From the NCBI RefSeq assembly GCF_003946175.1, contig NZ_RHOK01000012.1, positions 1-64,000 on the forward strand: 64,000 bases of DNA. The letters run 5' to 3'. Position numbers and translations under genes: made by a program. Each line of letters begins with the position of its first letter. The stretch's first letter is position 1. This document shows, in pieces, positions 1 to 7,881 of this stretch. Source of the DNA: Lacticaseibacillus suibinensis. Lineage in GTDB: Bacteria > Bacillota > Bacilli > Lactobacillales > Lactobacillaceae. The notes below the pieces were generated by a model. The model did no database searches, had not been told where the DNA came from, and saw nothing but the letters and a program-made list of their open reading frames with translations.

Positions 1-45
1 GAGTTGTTGGTAATGCTTGTGGGTGTTAGTCTGAGAGTGGGTCAT
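1..45 (-). CDS. IS30-like transposase, N-terminal fragment cut by window edge
   Basis: Only the first 15 codons lie in the window, reading MTHSQTNTHKHYQQL. A polar start followed by HYxQL resembles the opening of IS30-family transposases of lactobacilli, where a helix-turn-helix usually follows. An AGGA ribosome site lies about 7 nt before the ATG. The rest of the gene lies left of the window, so the family call rests on a very short match and on the IS-end-like sequence just upstream. The gene could be intact or broken. Confidence 0.45.
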   Translation of the reverse strand, partial: MTHSQTNTHKHYQQL

Positions 46-112
46 GAAGATTCCTGCTTTCTTGTTTAGCTAGTACTAACAAGAATAGGTCTTCATGGCC
101 TTTTTGGTCTAG

Positions 113-148
113 TCGTCAGGGTGTTGCACTTGAATTGTAAACTGGGGA
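113..148. mobile_element. Possible terminal end of the IS30-like element
   Basis: The stretch starting CAGGGTGTTGCACTTGAA sits about 70-100 bp upstream of the transposase start, where an IS30-type terminal repeat would be expected. A partly similar stretch (CAGGGTGT followed by ACTTGAA) lies at about 355-375. The other end of the element is outside the window, so the terminal repeat cannot be confirmed. Confidence 0.3.
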
Positions 149-501
149 TTCGAATGAAGCCTTTCTCTATATTGTGTAACAATTAAGGTCTGGCCGAAGG
201 TAGCCATTGGTGTTAAACGCTAAGGATCTAATAAGCAGCCGCATCATAAAACTACCAAAACACAGGAAATGCACCTCCTGTGTGTAACCGCTCTTGTCAG
301 GACAGATCCCAATCGAACAATTCCGGAACTAGTCAGGCTGGGATCAGAAGTGTCCTATCAGGGTGTAACTTGAAATTTTCACTTTCAATCAGCTAACCTA
401 AAGGAGCATCGGGTTTAAAATCTGATGGGATTCATGATAATGGCAATGAACTTGGGAAAGGTGGCGAAGCGCCTATTCGCTTCATTGGCTTTCAATCAAA
501 C
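149..501. other. Gene-free flank with small hairpins
   Basis: No supportable gene is seen here. The stretch is visibly more AT-rich than the rest. It holds a small hairpin at about 260-282 (CACAGGA pairing with TCCTGTG) and a wider one at about 301-355 in which GATCCCA pairs with TGGGATC. A possible small RNA cannot be excluded, but no known family is recognised. Confidence 0.4.
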
Positions 502-554
502 AAAAAGGACCAAGACTAGAAATCTTCGTGATTTCCGAGTCTTGGTCCTTTTTT
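502..554. terminator. Bidirectional terminator ending the liaX operon
   Basis: A long stem pairs AAAAAGGACCAAGACT with AGTCTTGGTCCTTTTTT, and an inner AAATC/GATTT pairing extends it. Runs of A and T on both sides let it act in both directions. It closes the minus-strand operon ending at 582. Confidence 0.85.
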
Positions 555-581
555 GAGGGGTTATGTCACGCTCCCCTTCCA

Positions 582-923
582 TTAATCTCGTCTCGGTTCC
601 CCTAACGTGGCATTCACGACACTGACAATGATGGCCAAAATCATTTCGGCCCCAAAGCCACTGAAGATAATACCTGGCACCAAATTCGCCATCAAGCTGA
701 CCATCAAGGCATTCAAGATCAACAATGAAATGCCTAACGTCAGCAAGGTCAGCGGGAAGGTCAAGACCTTCAGGATTGGTCGCAAGAGCCCATTCAAGAG
801 CCCAAGCACCACCGCGCCGGTTAACGCGGTTTGCCAATCCGCCACATACAGTTGTGCCGGAAAGAGCTGAGAGTAAACGATGAAAATCACCATCGTTAAA
901 ACCACTTTACGGATGAAACCCAT
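582..923 (-). CDS. Phage-holin-4 family membrane protein (YvlD/LiaZ-like)
   Basis: The 113-residue protein has about four hydrophobic segments. The pattern, including a middle LLNGLLRPILKVLTFPLTLLTLG stretch (shown by residues about 42-64), is typical of the phage holin 4_2 family that includes Bacillus YvlD and enterococcal LiaZ. Despite the family name it is a chromosomal membrane protein, not a lysis gene. It is the third gene of the operon and overlaps its upstream neighbour by one base (TAATG). A role in the envelope stress response to membrane-active peptides is inferred from the liaX-type gene order. Confidence 0.75.
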   Translation of the reverse strand: MGFIRKVVLTMVIFIVYSQLFPAQLYVADWQTALTGAVVLGLLNGLLRPILKVLTFPLTLLTLGISLLILNALMVSLMANLVPGIIFSGFGAEMILAIIVSVVNATLGEPRRD

Positions 924-1210
924 TAGAAATCACTCCAGTCATCATGATGCTCATGATGCGCTGGCTTTTCTTCGTGCACATGATGGGCTTCTTTGCGTTG
1001 CCGCGGCACGAATTGTTGCCAATCTTGATGCCGCGCCGGCCGGTTGCTGCCGTTGCGGCGGCGTACAATCCACCACACAATCAAGCCGATCACCACTGGC
1101 CAAAAAAGAATGTGAATCAACGCGACTCCGATAAACAGGCTCATGCCGATCACCAAGATCAACGCAATGCCCACCGCGATTAAAATGATGGGAAGTAACA
1201 GTAATGGCAT
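923..1210 (-). CDS. Small membrane protein with His-rich tail in LiaY position
   Basis: The 95-residue protein has two hydrophobic segments (about 1-25 and 28-48), then an Arg-rich stretch and a His/Glu/Asp-rich tail (about 70-95). It sits between the LiaX-like and LiaZ-like genes, where enterococci carry the PspC-domain gene liaY. I see no clear PspC domain, so it is either a diverged replacement or an unrelated protein. It is co-transcribed with both neighbours (12-bp gap upstream, one-base overlap downstream). The His-rich tail might bind metal, but this is only a guess. Confidence 0.6.
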   Translation of the reverse strand: MPLLLLPIILIAVGIALILVIGMSLFIGVALIHILFWPVVIGLIVWWIVRRRNGSNRPARHQDWQQFVPRQRKEAHHVHEEKPAHHEHHDDWSDF

Positions 1211-1221
1211 GTTAGCCCTCC

Positions 1222-2664
1222 TTATTTCGTCAGCTCAGTGTCTTTCAGTTGCACATTACCACTGGAAACATTGAGTTTCAATTCGCCGCTGCCGGTGCCT
1301 GGGCGATCCAAGGTCAGATTTTTAACCTTATCGTCCAACACCACGCCGCTCATGCGACTCTTCAAACTGCCAAAGCGGGTTTTGATTTCACCCTTGGCCG
1401 CTACGCTGGCAGGCAAAGCCAGTTTCAGATCACCATTGACGCTTGAAGCCGTTAATTGGGTGAAGTCGCTGACCAAAGTGGCCCGCACCGTCCCATTGAC
1501 AGTTTTCAGGTTCAGCACTTTGGCATTACCCTTAACTTTGATATCGCCATTGACGGCATCCACCAGCAGATCGTGAATCTGGCCGCTGACATGGACACTG
1601 CCATTAACGCCTTCGGTTTCCAGCATCACGGCATCTAAATCAGTGAACTGCAAGTCGCCATTGGTGCTCTTGGCATAGAAATCCTTACCGGTCAGGTGCG
1701 CACCTTTCACGTTCCCATTGAGCAGGCGCAACGACACATGGTCATAGCTGCGCGTTGGCAAGGTAATGATGAGGTCGGCTTGCACCCGCTTGTTCGGCAC
1801 TTGGAAAATCAAATGATCATCCGTCACTTCGATGCGGCTGCGATCCAAGAAGGCTTGAAGCGGCTCGCCATCCATTTTACCGAATAATTTCACATCGGCT
1901 TGAATGGTGATGTCGTCGCCGTCGCCTTGCACCAGCTGCACATCCCCGTTGGCCACCTTGACGTCAATAATCGAAGCTTGGCTGTTCGGGTAAGTGAAAG
2001 TGTGACTGAACTTTTCTGTTGCCAAGCCTGGCACGCGAACGGTCACATCTTTCCAATCCACGTTGTCGAGCACATCGCTGAAGGTCTTCTTCATGAAAGA
2101 GCCCAGCTGGTTGGTAGCGTCATTTACAGTTTTGCCAATGTCATTCAGTGCGCTCTTGGTTTGGTCTTGCCAGTCATCAGGCAGGACATGGTCGGTGAAG
2201 CGCTGCTTGGTGAGCTGACGCTTTTGCCGGTTCAAATCGCTGAGCTGGTTGCGCAGCTGTTCTTGCTGATCGGCCAGCTGCACGAGTTCCTCACCTAACT
2301 GCTCATTTTCGCGTTTCAAGGCGCCGCGTTCTTGGTATTTATCCGCCGTTAAGGTGTCCAAGTCTTCCATCGTGTCGAGCACAATGATTTGTTCCTTGTT
2401 GGCCGCCACTTTAGCGCGAGTCTTTTTGATCTGCATCGTGGCCGCATCCAGGCTGCCAGCAGTTTCAGCAATCTGGGTATTCAAGGCGGTTAATGCTTCG
2501 TCTTCAGCAGAAGATTGCTGCTGGGGTTGCGCGGCTTCCGGCTGCGCGGTGGTTTTGTTATCAGTGGTTTGGGCCTTAGCCAAGTTTTCGAGCAAGACTA
2601 ATGCTTCTTCACTGGTGATGATCCCTTGTTTGACTAAATCTAAAATCCGTTCACGTTCATTCAT
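1222..2664 (-). CDS. liaX: LiaX-like DUF4097 envelope stress protein
   Basis: The 480-residue protein begins with a short helical motif (MNERERILDLVKQGIITSEE) very like the N terminus of enterococcal LiaX. A coiled-coil, Gln/Glu-rich middle (about 60-170) follows, and then a long beta-repeat DUF4097 region (about 205-478) rich in NGD/NGS turns. In Enterococcus, LiaX senses antimicrobial peptides and daptomycin and regulates the LiaFSR response; Bacillus YvlB is the related protein. Start ATG has a GGAGGT site. It leads the operon with the two small membrane genes. No liaFSR genes are in view, so regulation is unknown. Confidence 0.75.
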   Translation of the reverse strand: MNERERILDLVKQGIITSEEALVLLENLAKAQTTDNKTTAQPEAAQPQQQSSAEDEALTALNTQIAETAGSLDAATMQIKKTRAKVAANKEQIIVLDTMEDLDTLTADKYQERGALKRENEQLGEELVQLADQQEQLRNQLSDLNRQKRQLTKQRFTDHVLPDDWQDQTKSALNDIGKTVNDATNQLGSFMKKTFSDVLDNVDWKDVTVRVPGLATEKFSHTFTYPNSQASIIDVKVANGDVQLVQGDGDDITIQADVKLFGKMDGEPLQAFLDRSRIEVTDDHLIFQVPNKRVQADLIITLPTRSYDHVSLRLLNGNVKGAHLTGKDFYAKSTNGDLQFTDLDAVMLETEGVNGSVHVSGQIHDLLVDAVNGDIKVKGNAKVLNLKTVNGTVRATLVSDFTQLTASSVNGDLKLALPASVAAKGEIKTRFGSLKSRMSGVVLDDKVKNLTLDRPGTGSGELKLNVSSGNVQLKDTELTK

Positions 2665-2796
2665 GAGATTACCTCCACGGTTTTGACTACTGCTCTGTAG
2701 TTATAGTATGAACGGTCCCGGGTAAAATGACATAGGGCCTAAGGTTGATTTTGGCTTCGGGCCGAAGATGCGCAGGCGTCTGCACCCACCGCCAAA

Positions 2797-2826
2797 GAAA
2801 AAAGCCCAAGCCGGGATGCGGCTTGG
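2797..2826 (-). terminator. Terminator of the pst-phoU operon
   Basis: CCAAGCC pairs with GGCTTGG, followed on the minus strand by a T run. It lies just after phoU and before the liaX promoter region. Confidence 0.85.
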
Positions 2827-2845
2827 ACGCGAGGGTAATCAGGAG

Positions 2846-3523
2846 CTAAAACCCATCCTCTTTGGCATTGGAATTCAATTCCAAGAGCTTGCCCGTTTTG
2901 AGGTACAAAATCCATTCGCAGATGTTGGTGACGTAATCGCCGATGCGTTCCAAATAGGAAGACACCAGCATGTAATCCATTGAGCCCACAATAGTGTCGG
3001 CATCGCGGGTCATTTCGTCAATGCAGCGCTGGTAGATGTCCTTAGAGAAGGCGTTGATGCCATGATCTTCTTCGGCGATTTTGCGCGCCTTCAGCACATC
3101 TTCTTTGACGTAGGCATCCAGCACGGATTCCACCATCGTCTTGACCGCCGCCGCCATTTCGGCAATCACTTGCTCAATCGCAGGCACGCGAGTTTCGCCT
3201 TTCACGCGAATGGTGGATTTGGCAATCGAGACGGCATGGTCACCCATTCGTTCGAGATCTGAGCTGGCCTTCATAACGGTCACAATCATGCGCAGGTCGG
3301 TGGTCACCGGCTGCTGCAAGGCAATCAGTTCAAAACAGCGTTTTTCCAAGTCAACTTCGCGCTTGTTGATGTGGTAATCATTGTCGATCACCGTGTGCGC
3401 CAAGGCCTTGTCATGATTCACAAACGCCTTCACGGAATTAAAAATTGCTTCGTTGACCATCATGCCCATCTCGGAAAAACGAGCGTGCAAATCATTTAAC
3501 TCGTCTTCAAATAGTCGCCGCAT
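2846..3523 (-). CDS. phoU: Phosphate signalling protein PhoU
   Basis: The 225-residue all-helical protein has the two PhoU repeats, each with an E/DxxxD-type metal-binding pattern (around LERMGDHAVSIAKS and LERIGDYVTNICEW). PhoU links the Pst transporter to the PhoR kinase and keeps signalling off when phosphate is plentiful. The length matches the family. It is the last gene of the pst operon, 24 bp after the second pstB, with a good GGAGG site. A strong terminator follows. Confidence 0.95.
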   Translation of the reverse strand: MRRLFEDELNDLHARFSEMGMMVNEAIFNSVKAFVNHDKALAHTVIDNDYHINKREVDLEKRCFELIALQQPVTTDLRMIVTVMKASSDLERMGDHAVSIAKSTIRVKGETRVPAIEQVIAEMAAAVKTMVESVLDAYVKEDVLKARKIAEEDHGINAFSKDIYQRCIDEMTRDADTIVGSMDYMLVSSYLERIGDYVTNICEWILYLKTGKLLELNSNAKEDGF

Positions 3524-3547
3524 GTCGGGCCTCCTTTGTCTGTTGAC

Positions 3548-4306
3548 TTACCCAAACCGGCCGTTCAGGTAATCTTCCGTTTCTTTTTCCTTGGGATTCA
3601 AGAACATTTTCTTCGTATCATCGAATTCCACGACCCGGCCTTGCAAGAAAAAGGCCGTTTTGTCGGAAATGCGCGATGCCTGGTGCATGTTGTGGGTCAC
3701 TAAGATAATTGTATACTGACTGCGCAATTCCAGCAGCATATTTTCGATTTGAGTACTGGAAATCGGATCCAACGCCGAGGTCGGCTCATCCATCAAAATG
3801 ACTTCGGGCCGCACCGCCAGCACCCGCGCGATGCACACGCGCTGCTGCTGACCACCAGATAAGGACAAGGCGCTTTCGTGCAGTTTGTCTTTGACTTCAT
3901 CCCAGATGGCCGCCGCCTTCAAGCTAGTTTCGGCTGCTTCGTCGAGCTGCGCCCGGTCCTTGACACCAGCTAACCGCAGCCCATACACCACGTTATCATA
4001 AATCGAAAACGGGAACGGGTTGGGCTGCTGAAACACCATCCCCACCTGCTTGCGTAGCTGCACAACATCGGTGTCCGGTGCGTAAATGTTTTTGCCTTCA
4101 AGTTCGATGTCGCCGGTGATTTTGACGTTAGGAATCAAGTCGTTCATGCGATTCAAAATCCGCAGGTACGTGGACTTCCCGCAACCAGACGGGCCGATCA
4201 TGGCGGTGATTTCATGTTCATTGAAGGCCAGATCAATGCCGGTTAAGGCCTCAAAGTCGCCATAAAATAAATGCACATCGCGACTGGTGATGACTTGTTT
4301 TTTCAT
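3548..4306 (-). CDS. pstB: Phosphate ABC transporter ATPase PstB (second copy)
   Basis: The 252-residue ATPase has a Walker A motif GPSGCGKST (about 38-46), the signature LSGGQQQR and Walker [14 protein letters not shown]. It powers phosphate import through PstC/PstA. It is one of two adjacent pstB genes that are clearly diverged from each other, and lies 23 bp after the first. Its N terminus is shorter than that of its neighbour. Tandem pstB genes are common in lactobacilli and other Firmicutes; how the two share the work is not clear from sequence. Confidence 0.95.
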   Translation of the reverse strand: MKKQVITSRDVHLFYGDFEALTGIDLAFNEHEITAMIGPSGCGKSTYLRILNRMNDLIPNVKITGDIELEGKNIYAPDTDVVQLRKQVGMVFQQPNPFPFSIYDNVVYGLRLAGVKDRAQLDEAAETSLKAAAIWDEVKDKLHESALSLSGGQQQRVCIARVLAVRPEVILMDEPTSALDPISSTQIENMLLELRSQYTIILVTHNMHQASRISDKTAFFLQGRVVEFDDTKKMFLNPKEKETEDYLNGRFG

Positions 4307-4329
4307 CGCTGCCTCCTTGTTATCCCGGC

Positions 4330-5136
4330 TTAGCCAAAGTGGCCTGATACATAGTCTTCCGTGGCCTTAATCTTCGGCCGGGTGAAGATTTTGCGGGTTT
4401 CATCGTATTCAATCGCAGTGCCGGAATAGAAAAACGCGGTGTAGTCGCTGATCCGGGCCGCTTGCTGCATGTTGTGGGTCACGATGATGATGGTGTAATC
4501 ATCCTTCAGCCGCAGCAGCGTTTCTTCAACGGTGGCGGTGGAAATCGGATCCAAGGCACTCGCCGGTTCATCCAGCAGCAAAATATCGGGCTTCATGGCA
4601 ATCGCTCGCGCGATGCACAGGCGCTGCTGCTGCCCGCCTGAAAGTGACAAGCCGCTTTGATTGAGGTCGTCTTTGACCTGATCCCAGAGTGCCGCCTGTT
4701 TGAGGCTGGTTTCCACCAGCTCATCCAAGACCGCCTTGCGCTTTTCGCCAAAGCGCCGCGGCGCAAAGGTGATGTTGTCGTAAATCGACTTGGCAAACGG
4801 ATTCGGGCGTTGGAACACCATGCCGATGTGCTTGCGCATTTCATACACGTCCACTGCATCGGAGTTAATATCGAGATCCCGGTACATAATCTGCCCCGTG
4901 ACTTTAGTGCCTTCAATATTATCATTCATTCGATTCAGGGACCGCAGAAAAGTCGACTTCCCCGAGCCACTGGCGCCAATCAACGCCGTGATTTTGTAGC
5001 GTTCAAATGGCAACGACACGCCATGAATCGCTTCTTTTTCGCCATAAAGGACTTTGAGGTCCTTGGTGGCGATGGCGATTTCTTGACCTTCATCAAAAGG
5101 CTTGAGATACGTATCGGTCAGCGAATAGTTTTGCAT
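4330..5136 (-). CDS. pstB: Phosphate ABC transporter ATPase PstB (first copy)
   Basis: The 268-residue ATPase has Walker A GASGSGKS (about 54-61), signature LSGGQQQR and Walker [14 protein letters not shown]. An extra N-terminal stretch of roughly 20 residues precedes the ABC domain. It energises phosphate uptake with PstC and PstA. It follows pstA by 16 bp with a GAAGGG site before the ATG. The signature motif and the H-loop (THNMQQ) are intact, so both PstB copies look functional. Confidence 0.95.
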   Translation of the reverse strand: MQNYSLTDTYLKPFDEGQEIAIATKDLKVLYGEKEAIHGVSLPFERYKITALIGASGSGKSTFLRSLNRMNDNIEGTKVTGQIMYRDLDINSDAVDVYEMRKHIGMVFQRPNPFAKSIYDNITFAPRRFGEKRKAVLDELVETSLKQAALWDQVKDDLNQSGLSLSGGQQQRLCIARAIAMKPDILLLDEPASALDPISTATVEETLLRLKDDYTIIIVTHNMQQAARISDYTAFFYSGTAIEYDETRKIFTRPKIKATEDYVSGHFG

Positions 5137-5152
5137 AAAATCCCTTCTTCCG

Positions 5153-6040
5153 CTACGATTCAGCGGTCATCTTGCGATACAAGCGATTGCCCAGGAACCG
5201 GGCCAAGATGTTGAATAGCAGCACCGCTAAAATCAATACGGCGCTGGCGCCAGCGGATACCGCGGCGGCATCCGGCTGAATGCCTTCAGAATTAATTTTC
5301 CAAATATGGACGGCTAAGGTCTCGGCCGGCCGAATGGGATTCAGCGGGCTCGCAATGTCGAACGGATTCCAATCGCTGAAATTCAGCGCCGGGGCACTTT
5401 GCCCAGCAGTGTAAATCAGCGCGGCGGCTTCACCAAAGACCCGGCCAGCCCCTAAAATCATCCCAGTGATAATCCCAGGTAGCGATTCAGGAATCACGAC
5501 ATGAATCACCGTTTCCCAGCGTGACAGCCCTAGCGCCAGCCCCGCTTCCCGTTGCGCAAAGCTGACTTGCCGCAGCGAATCTTCCACGTTTCTGGTGAGC
5601 AGCGGCAAGTTGAACATCGTCAAGGCCAAGGCGCCAGAGAGAATCGAGAAGCCAAAGTTGAACTGCAGCACGAAGACCAAAAAGCCGAACAACCCTACCA
5701 CCACTGAAGGCAGCGAGCTCAGGATTTCAATGGCAGTCCGCACGACATCCGTGATCCAGTTGGCCTTGGCGTATTCCGCCAAGTAAATGCCGGCGCCAAG
5801 CGCAATCGGTACAGAAATCAGCATGGACAAAACGAGCAGATAAACCGAATTGAACAACTGAATGCCAATCCCCCCGCCGGCTTCAAAGGCTTTGGCGGGC
5901 GACGTGAGGAAATGCCAGGACACATGTGGCAAGCCTTGGATTAAGATGTAACCCAGCAGGCTGGCCAACAGCAGGACGATGATGCCAGCAATGGCATACA
6001 AGATGCCAGTCGCCAGTTTGTCTTTTTGTTTGGCGTCCAT
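5153..6040 (-). CDS. pstA: Phosphate ABC transporter permease PstA
   Basis: The 295-residue protein has six hydrophobic segments and the permease EAA-type loop (EAGLALGLSRWETV followed by IPESLPGI). It forms the phosphate channel with PstC. I place the start at the ATG sharing one base with the pstC stop (TGATGG), since GGGGAG lies about 8 nt before it; a GTG directly upstream would add one residue. The overlap suggests translational coupling to pstC. Confidence 0.95.
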   Translation of the reverse strand: MDAKQKDKLATGILYAIAGIIVLLLASLLGYILIQGLPHVSWHFLTSPAKAFEAGGGIGIQLFNSVYLLVLSMLISVPIALGAGIYLAEYAKANWITDVVRTAIEILSSLPSVVVGLFGFLVFVLQFNFGFSILSGALALTMFNLPLLTRNVEDSLRQVSFAQREAGLALGLSRWETVIHVVIPESLPGIITGMILGAGRVFGEAAALIYTAGQSAPALNFSDWNPFDIASPLNPIRPAETLAVHIWKINSEGIQPDAAAVSAGASAVLILAVLLFNILARFLGNRLYRKMTAES

Positions 6041-6960
6041 CACTTCATCTCCCCTTTCTTCCCAATCCAGCGAATCAGCAGGTTAAAGGCCAAGGACATC
6101 AAAAGCAATAGCAGGGCCAAGGACCACAACGCATTATTTTCAAGGGAGCCCATCACGGTATTACCGATGCCCGAGGTCAACACCGAAGTCAGGGTTGAAG
6201 CCGGACTGATCAGGTTTTGCGGCAGCAGGGCGGCGTTACCAATGACCATTTGCACCGCCAGTGCTTCCCCGAAGGCCCGCGCCATGCCGAACACCACGCC
6301 CGTTAAAATCCCTGGCATGGCGGCGCGCAGCACCACTTTGGAAATGGTTTGCCAGCGGGTGCCACCTAACGCCAGACTGGCTTCCCGGTAATGGCGCGGC
6401 ACGGCACTTAAGGCATCTACCGTCATTGAAGTCACCGTCGGTAAAATCATGACGAACAGGACAAAGGTCCCCGCTAGAATCCCAAAGCCAGTGCCGCCAA
6501 ACACATTGCGAATCAGTGGCACCACCACGGACAGACCAATGAACCCGTAAACGACACTGGGAATGCCCACCAGCAATTCAATCACCGGCTGGAGCACCCG
6601 TTTGCCGACTTGCGGCGAGATTTCCGTCATGAAAATCGCGGCCCCTACCGCAAACGGCGTGGCGACAATCGCTGACAGGAAAGTCACCCCAAAGGACCCC
6701 ACAATCATCGGCAAAGCGCCGACTTGCGGGGCGCCATGGGCATCTTTCACGGCAGGCGACCAGGTGGTTTTGCTCAGAAAGGACCAGAGATTGACTTTGT
6801 TATCGAAAAACGTCGCCAAGCCCCGCGTGGCCACGAAGGAAAAAATCGCCACCACCACGAGCACGATGATGCTGATACAGGTGAAACTGATCCAGCGGCC
6901 GCGCCGCTCCAGCTTGGCCGCTTTGGAGCGATGGAGCATCGCTTCTTTGATTGGATCCAT
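6040..6960 (-). CDS. pstC: Phosphate ABC transporter permease PstC
   Basis: The 306-residue protein has six membrane segments and a permease loop (YREASLALGGTRWQT). It pairs with PstA to form the high-affinity phosphate channel. The sequence carries the typical PstC stretch around GIPSVVYGFIGL. It starts 1 bp after the pstS stop and ends overlapping pstA, so the genes are tightly linked. Confidence 0.95.
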   Translation of the reverse strand: MDPIKEAMLHRSKAAKLERRGRWISFTCISIIVLVVVAIFSFVATRGLATFFDNKVNLWSFLSKTTWSPAVKDAHGAPQVGALPMIVGSFGVTFLSAIVATPFAVGAAIFMTEISPQVGKRVLQPVIELLVGIPSVVYGFIGLSVVVPLIRNVFGGTGFGILAGTFVLFVMILPTVTSMTVDALSAVPRHYREASLALGGTRWQTISKVVLRAAMPGILTGVVFGMARAFGEALAVQMVIGNAALLPQNLISPASTLTSVLTSGIGNTVMGSLENNALWSLALLLLLMSLAFNLLIRWIGKKGEMK

Positions 6961-6961
6961 C

Positions 6962-7828
6962 TTACTTGCCCCCTAGTTTAACGAGATTGCCGCGATAATC
7001 GCGTTCAACTTTCATTGCGGTCATGGGAATGTAGCCCATCTTGCTGACGAGCTTTTGCTGCATGGTGGCACTTTGAATGTAGGCCAGGAACTTTTTGGTC
7101 AAGCCAGTCGGCGCGCCTTTGGTATACATATGTTCATACGACCAAATGGGCCAAGCCCCAGTCGTGACATTCTGATCGGTGGGCTTAACGCCGCTGAGGG
7201 CTAGTGGCCGCACGGTTTTGTCCACATAGGAGAAGGCCACGTAAGACACAGCGCCTGGCGTGCTGGCCACAATCGACCGCACCATCCCTGTGGAGTCTTG
7301 CTCCTGGGCCGCCATCGGTTGGCGGTCGCCGAGCACCCACTTCTCAAAAGTGGCCCGAGTGCCGGAGCCTTGCGCACGGTTAACCACCACCACCGGCAGG
7401 TCCTTGCCGCCGACTTGCTTCCAGTTGGTAATTTCGCCAGTGAACAGACGACGCAATTGCACCACGGTCAAATCAGACACCCCCACTGCCTTGTTGACAA
7501 TCGGGGTGATGCCGACCACCGCCACGCGATGATCGACCAGCTTTTTAGCGTTGATGCCGGATTTTTCTTCGGCGAACAGATCCGAATTGCCAATTTCCAC
7601 GGCGCCTTCTTGAATCTGCGACAGGCCAGTGCCACTACCGCCGCCTTGGACGTTGATGAACACCCCTAAGTGATCGCTTTGATACTGCTCCGCGGCAGCT
7701 TCCACCAGCGGCTGCAAGGCACTGGAACCTACCGCGGTAATCGATTGGCTGTTACTTTGTTTTCCGCACCCGACTAAGGCGAGTAAACCGGCCAACACAA
7801 TAAAAATCAGTCGTTTTTTCACATCCAA
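6962..7828 (-). CDS. pstS: Phosphate-binding lipoprotein PstS
   Basis: The 288-residue protein has a short signal peptide with lipobox LVGC (Cys 21) for lipid anchoring outside the membrane. The mature part carries the phosphate-binding signatures AVGSSALQPL, GGGSGTGLSQIQ and NRAQGSGTRATFEKW. It captures phosphate and delivers it to PstC/PstA. It lies 53 bp after phoR, with a GGAGG ribosome site. The whole block may be one long transcript, but a separate PhoP-controlled promoter in the short gap or inside phoR is possible. Confidence 0.95.
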   Translation of the reverse strand: MDVKKRLIFIVLAGLLALVGCGKQSNSQSITAVGSSALQPLVEAAAEQYQSDHLGVFINVQGGGSGTGLSQIQEGAVEIGNSDLFAEEKSGINAKKLVDHRVAVVGITPIVNKAVGVSDLTVVQLRRLFTGEITNWKQVGGKDLPVVVVNRAQGSGTRATFEKWVLGDRQPMAAQEQDSTGMVRSIVASTPGAVSYVAFSYVDKTVRPLALSGVKPTDQNVTTGAWPIWSYEHMYTKGAPTGLTKKFLAYIQSATMQQKLVSKMGYIPMTAMKVERDYRGNLVKLGGK

Positions 7829-7881
7829 CCCTCCATTGACATAACAGATTTAATTGTAGCAATCACGTGTAAAACTAAAGG

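Noticed and set aside
423-557. Short plus-strand frame beginning at ATG 423
   Set aside because: It runs straight through a strong terminator hairpin and its possible ribosome site is too far away; it is not a credible gene.
582-923. Prophage holin suggested by the family name
   Set aside because: No lysin, capsid or integrase genes are nearby, and the gene sits in a LiaX-type operon.
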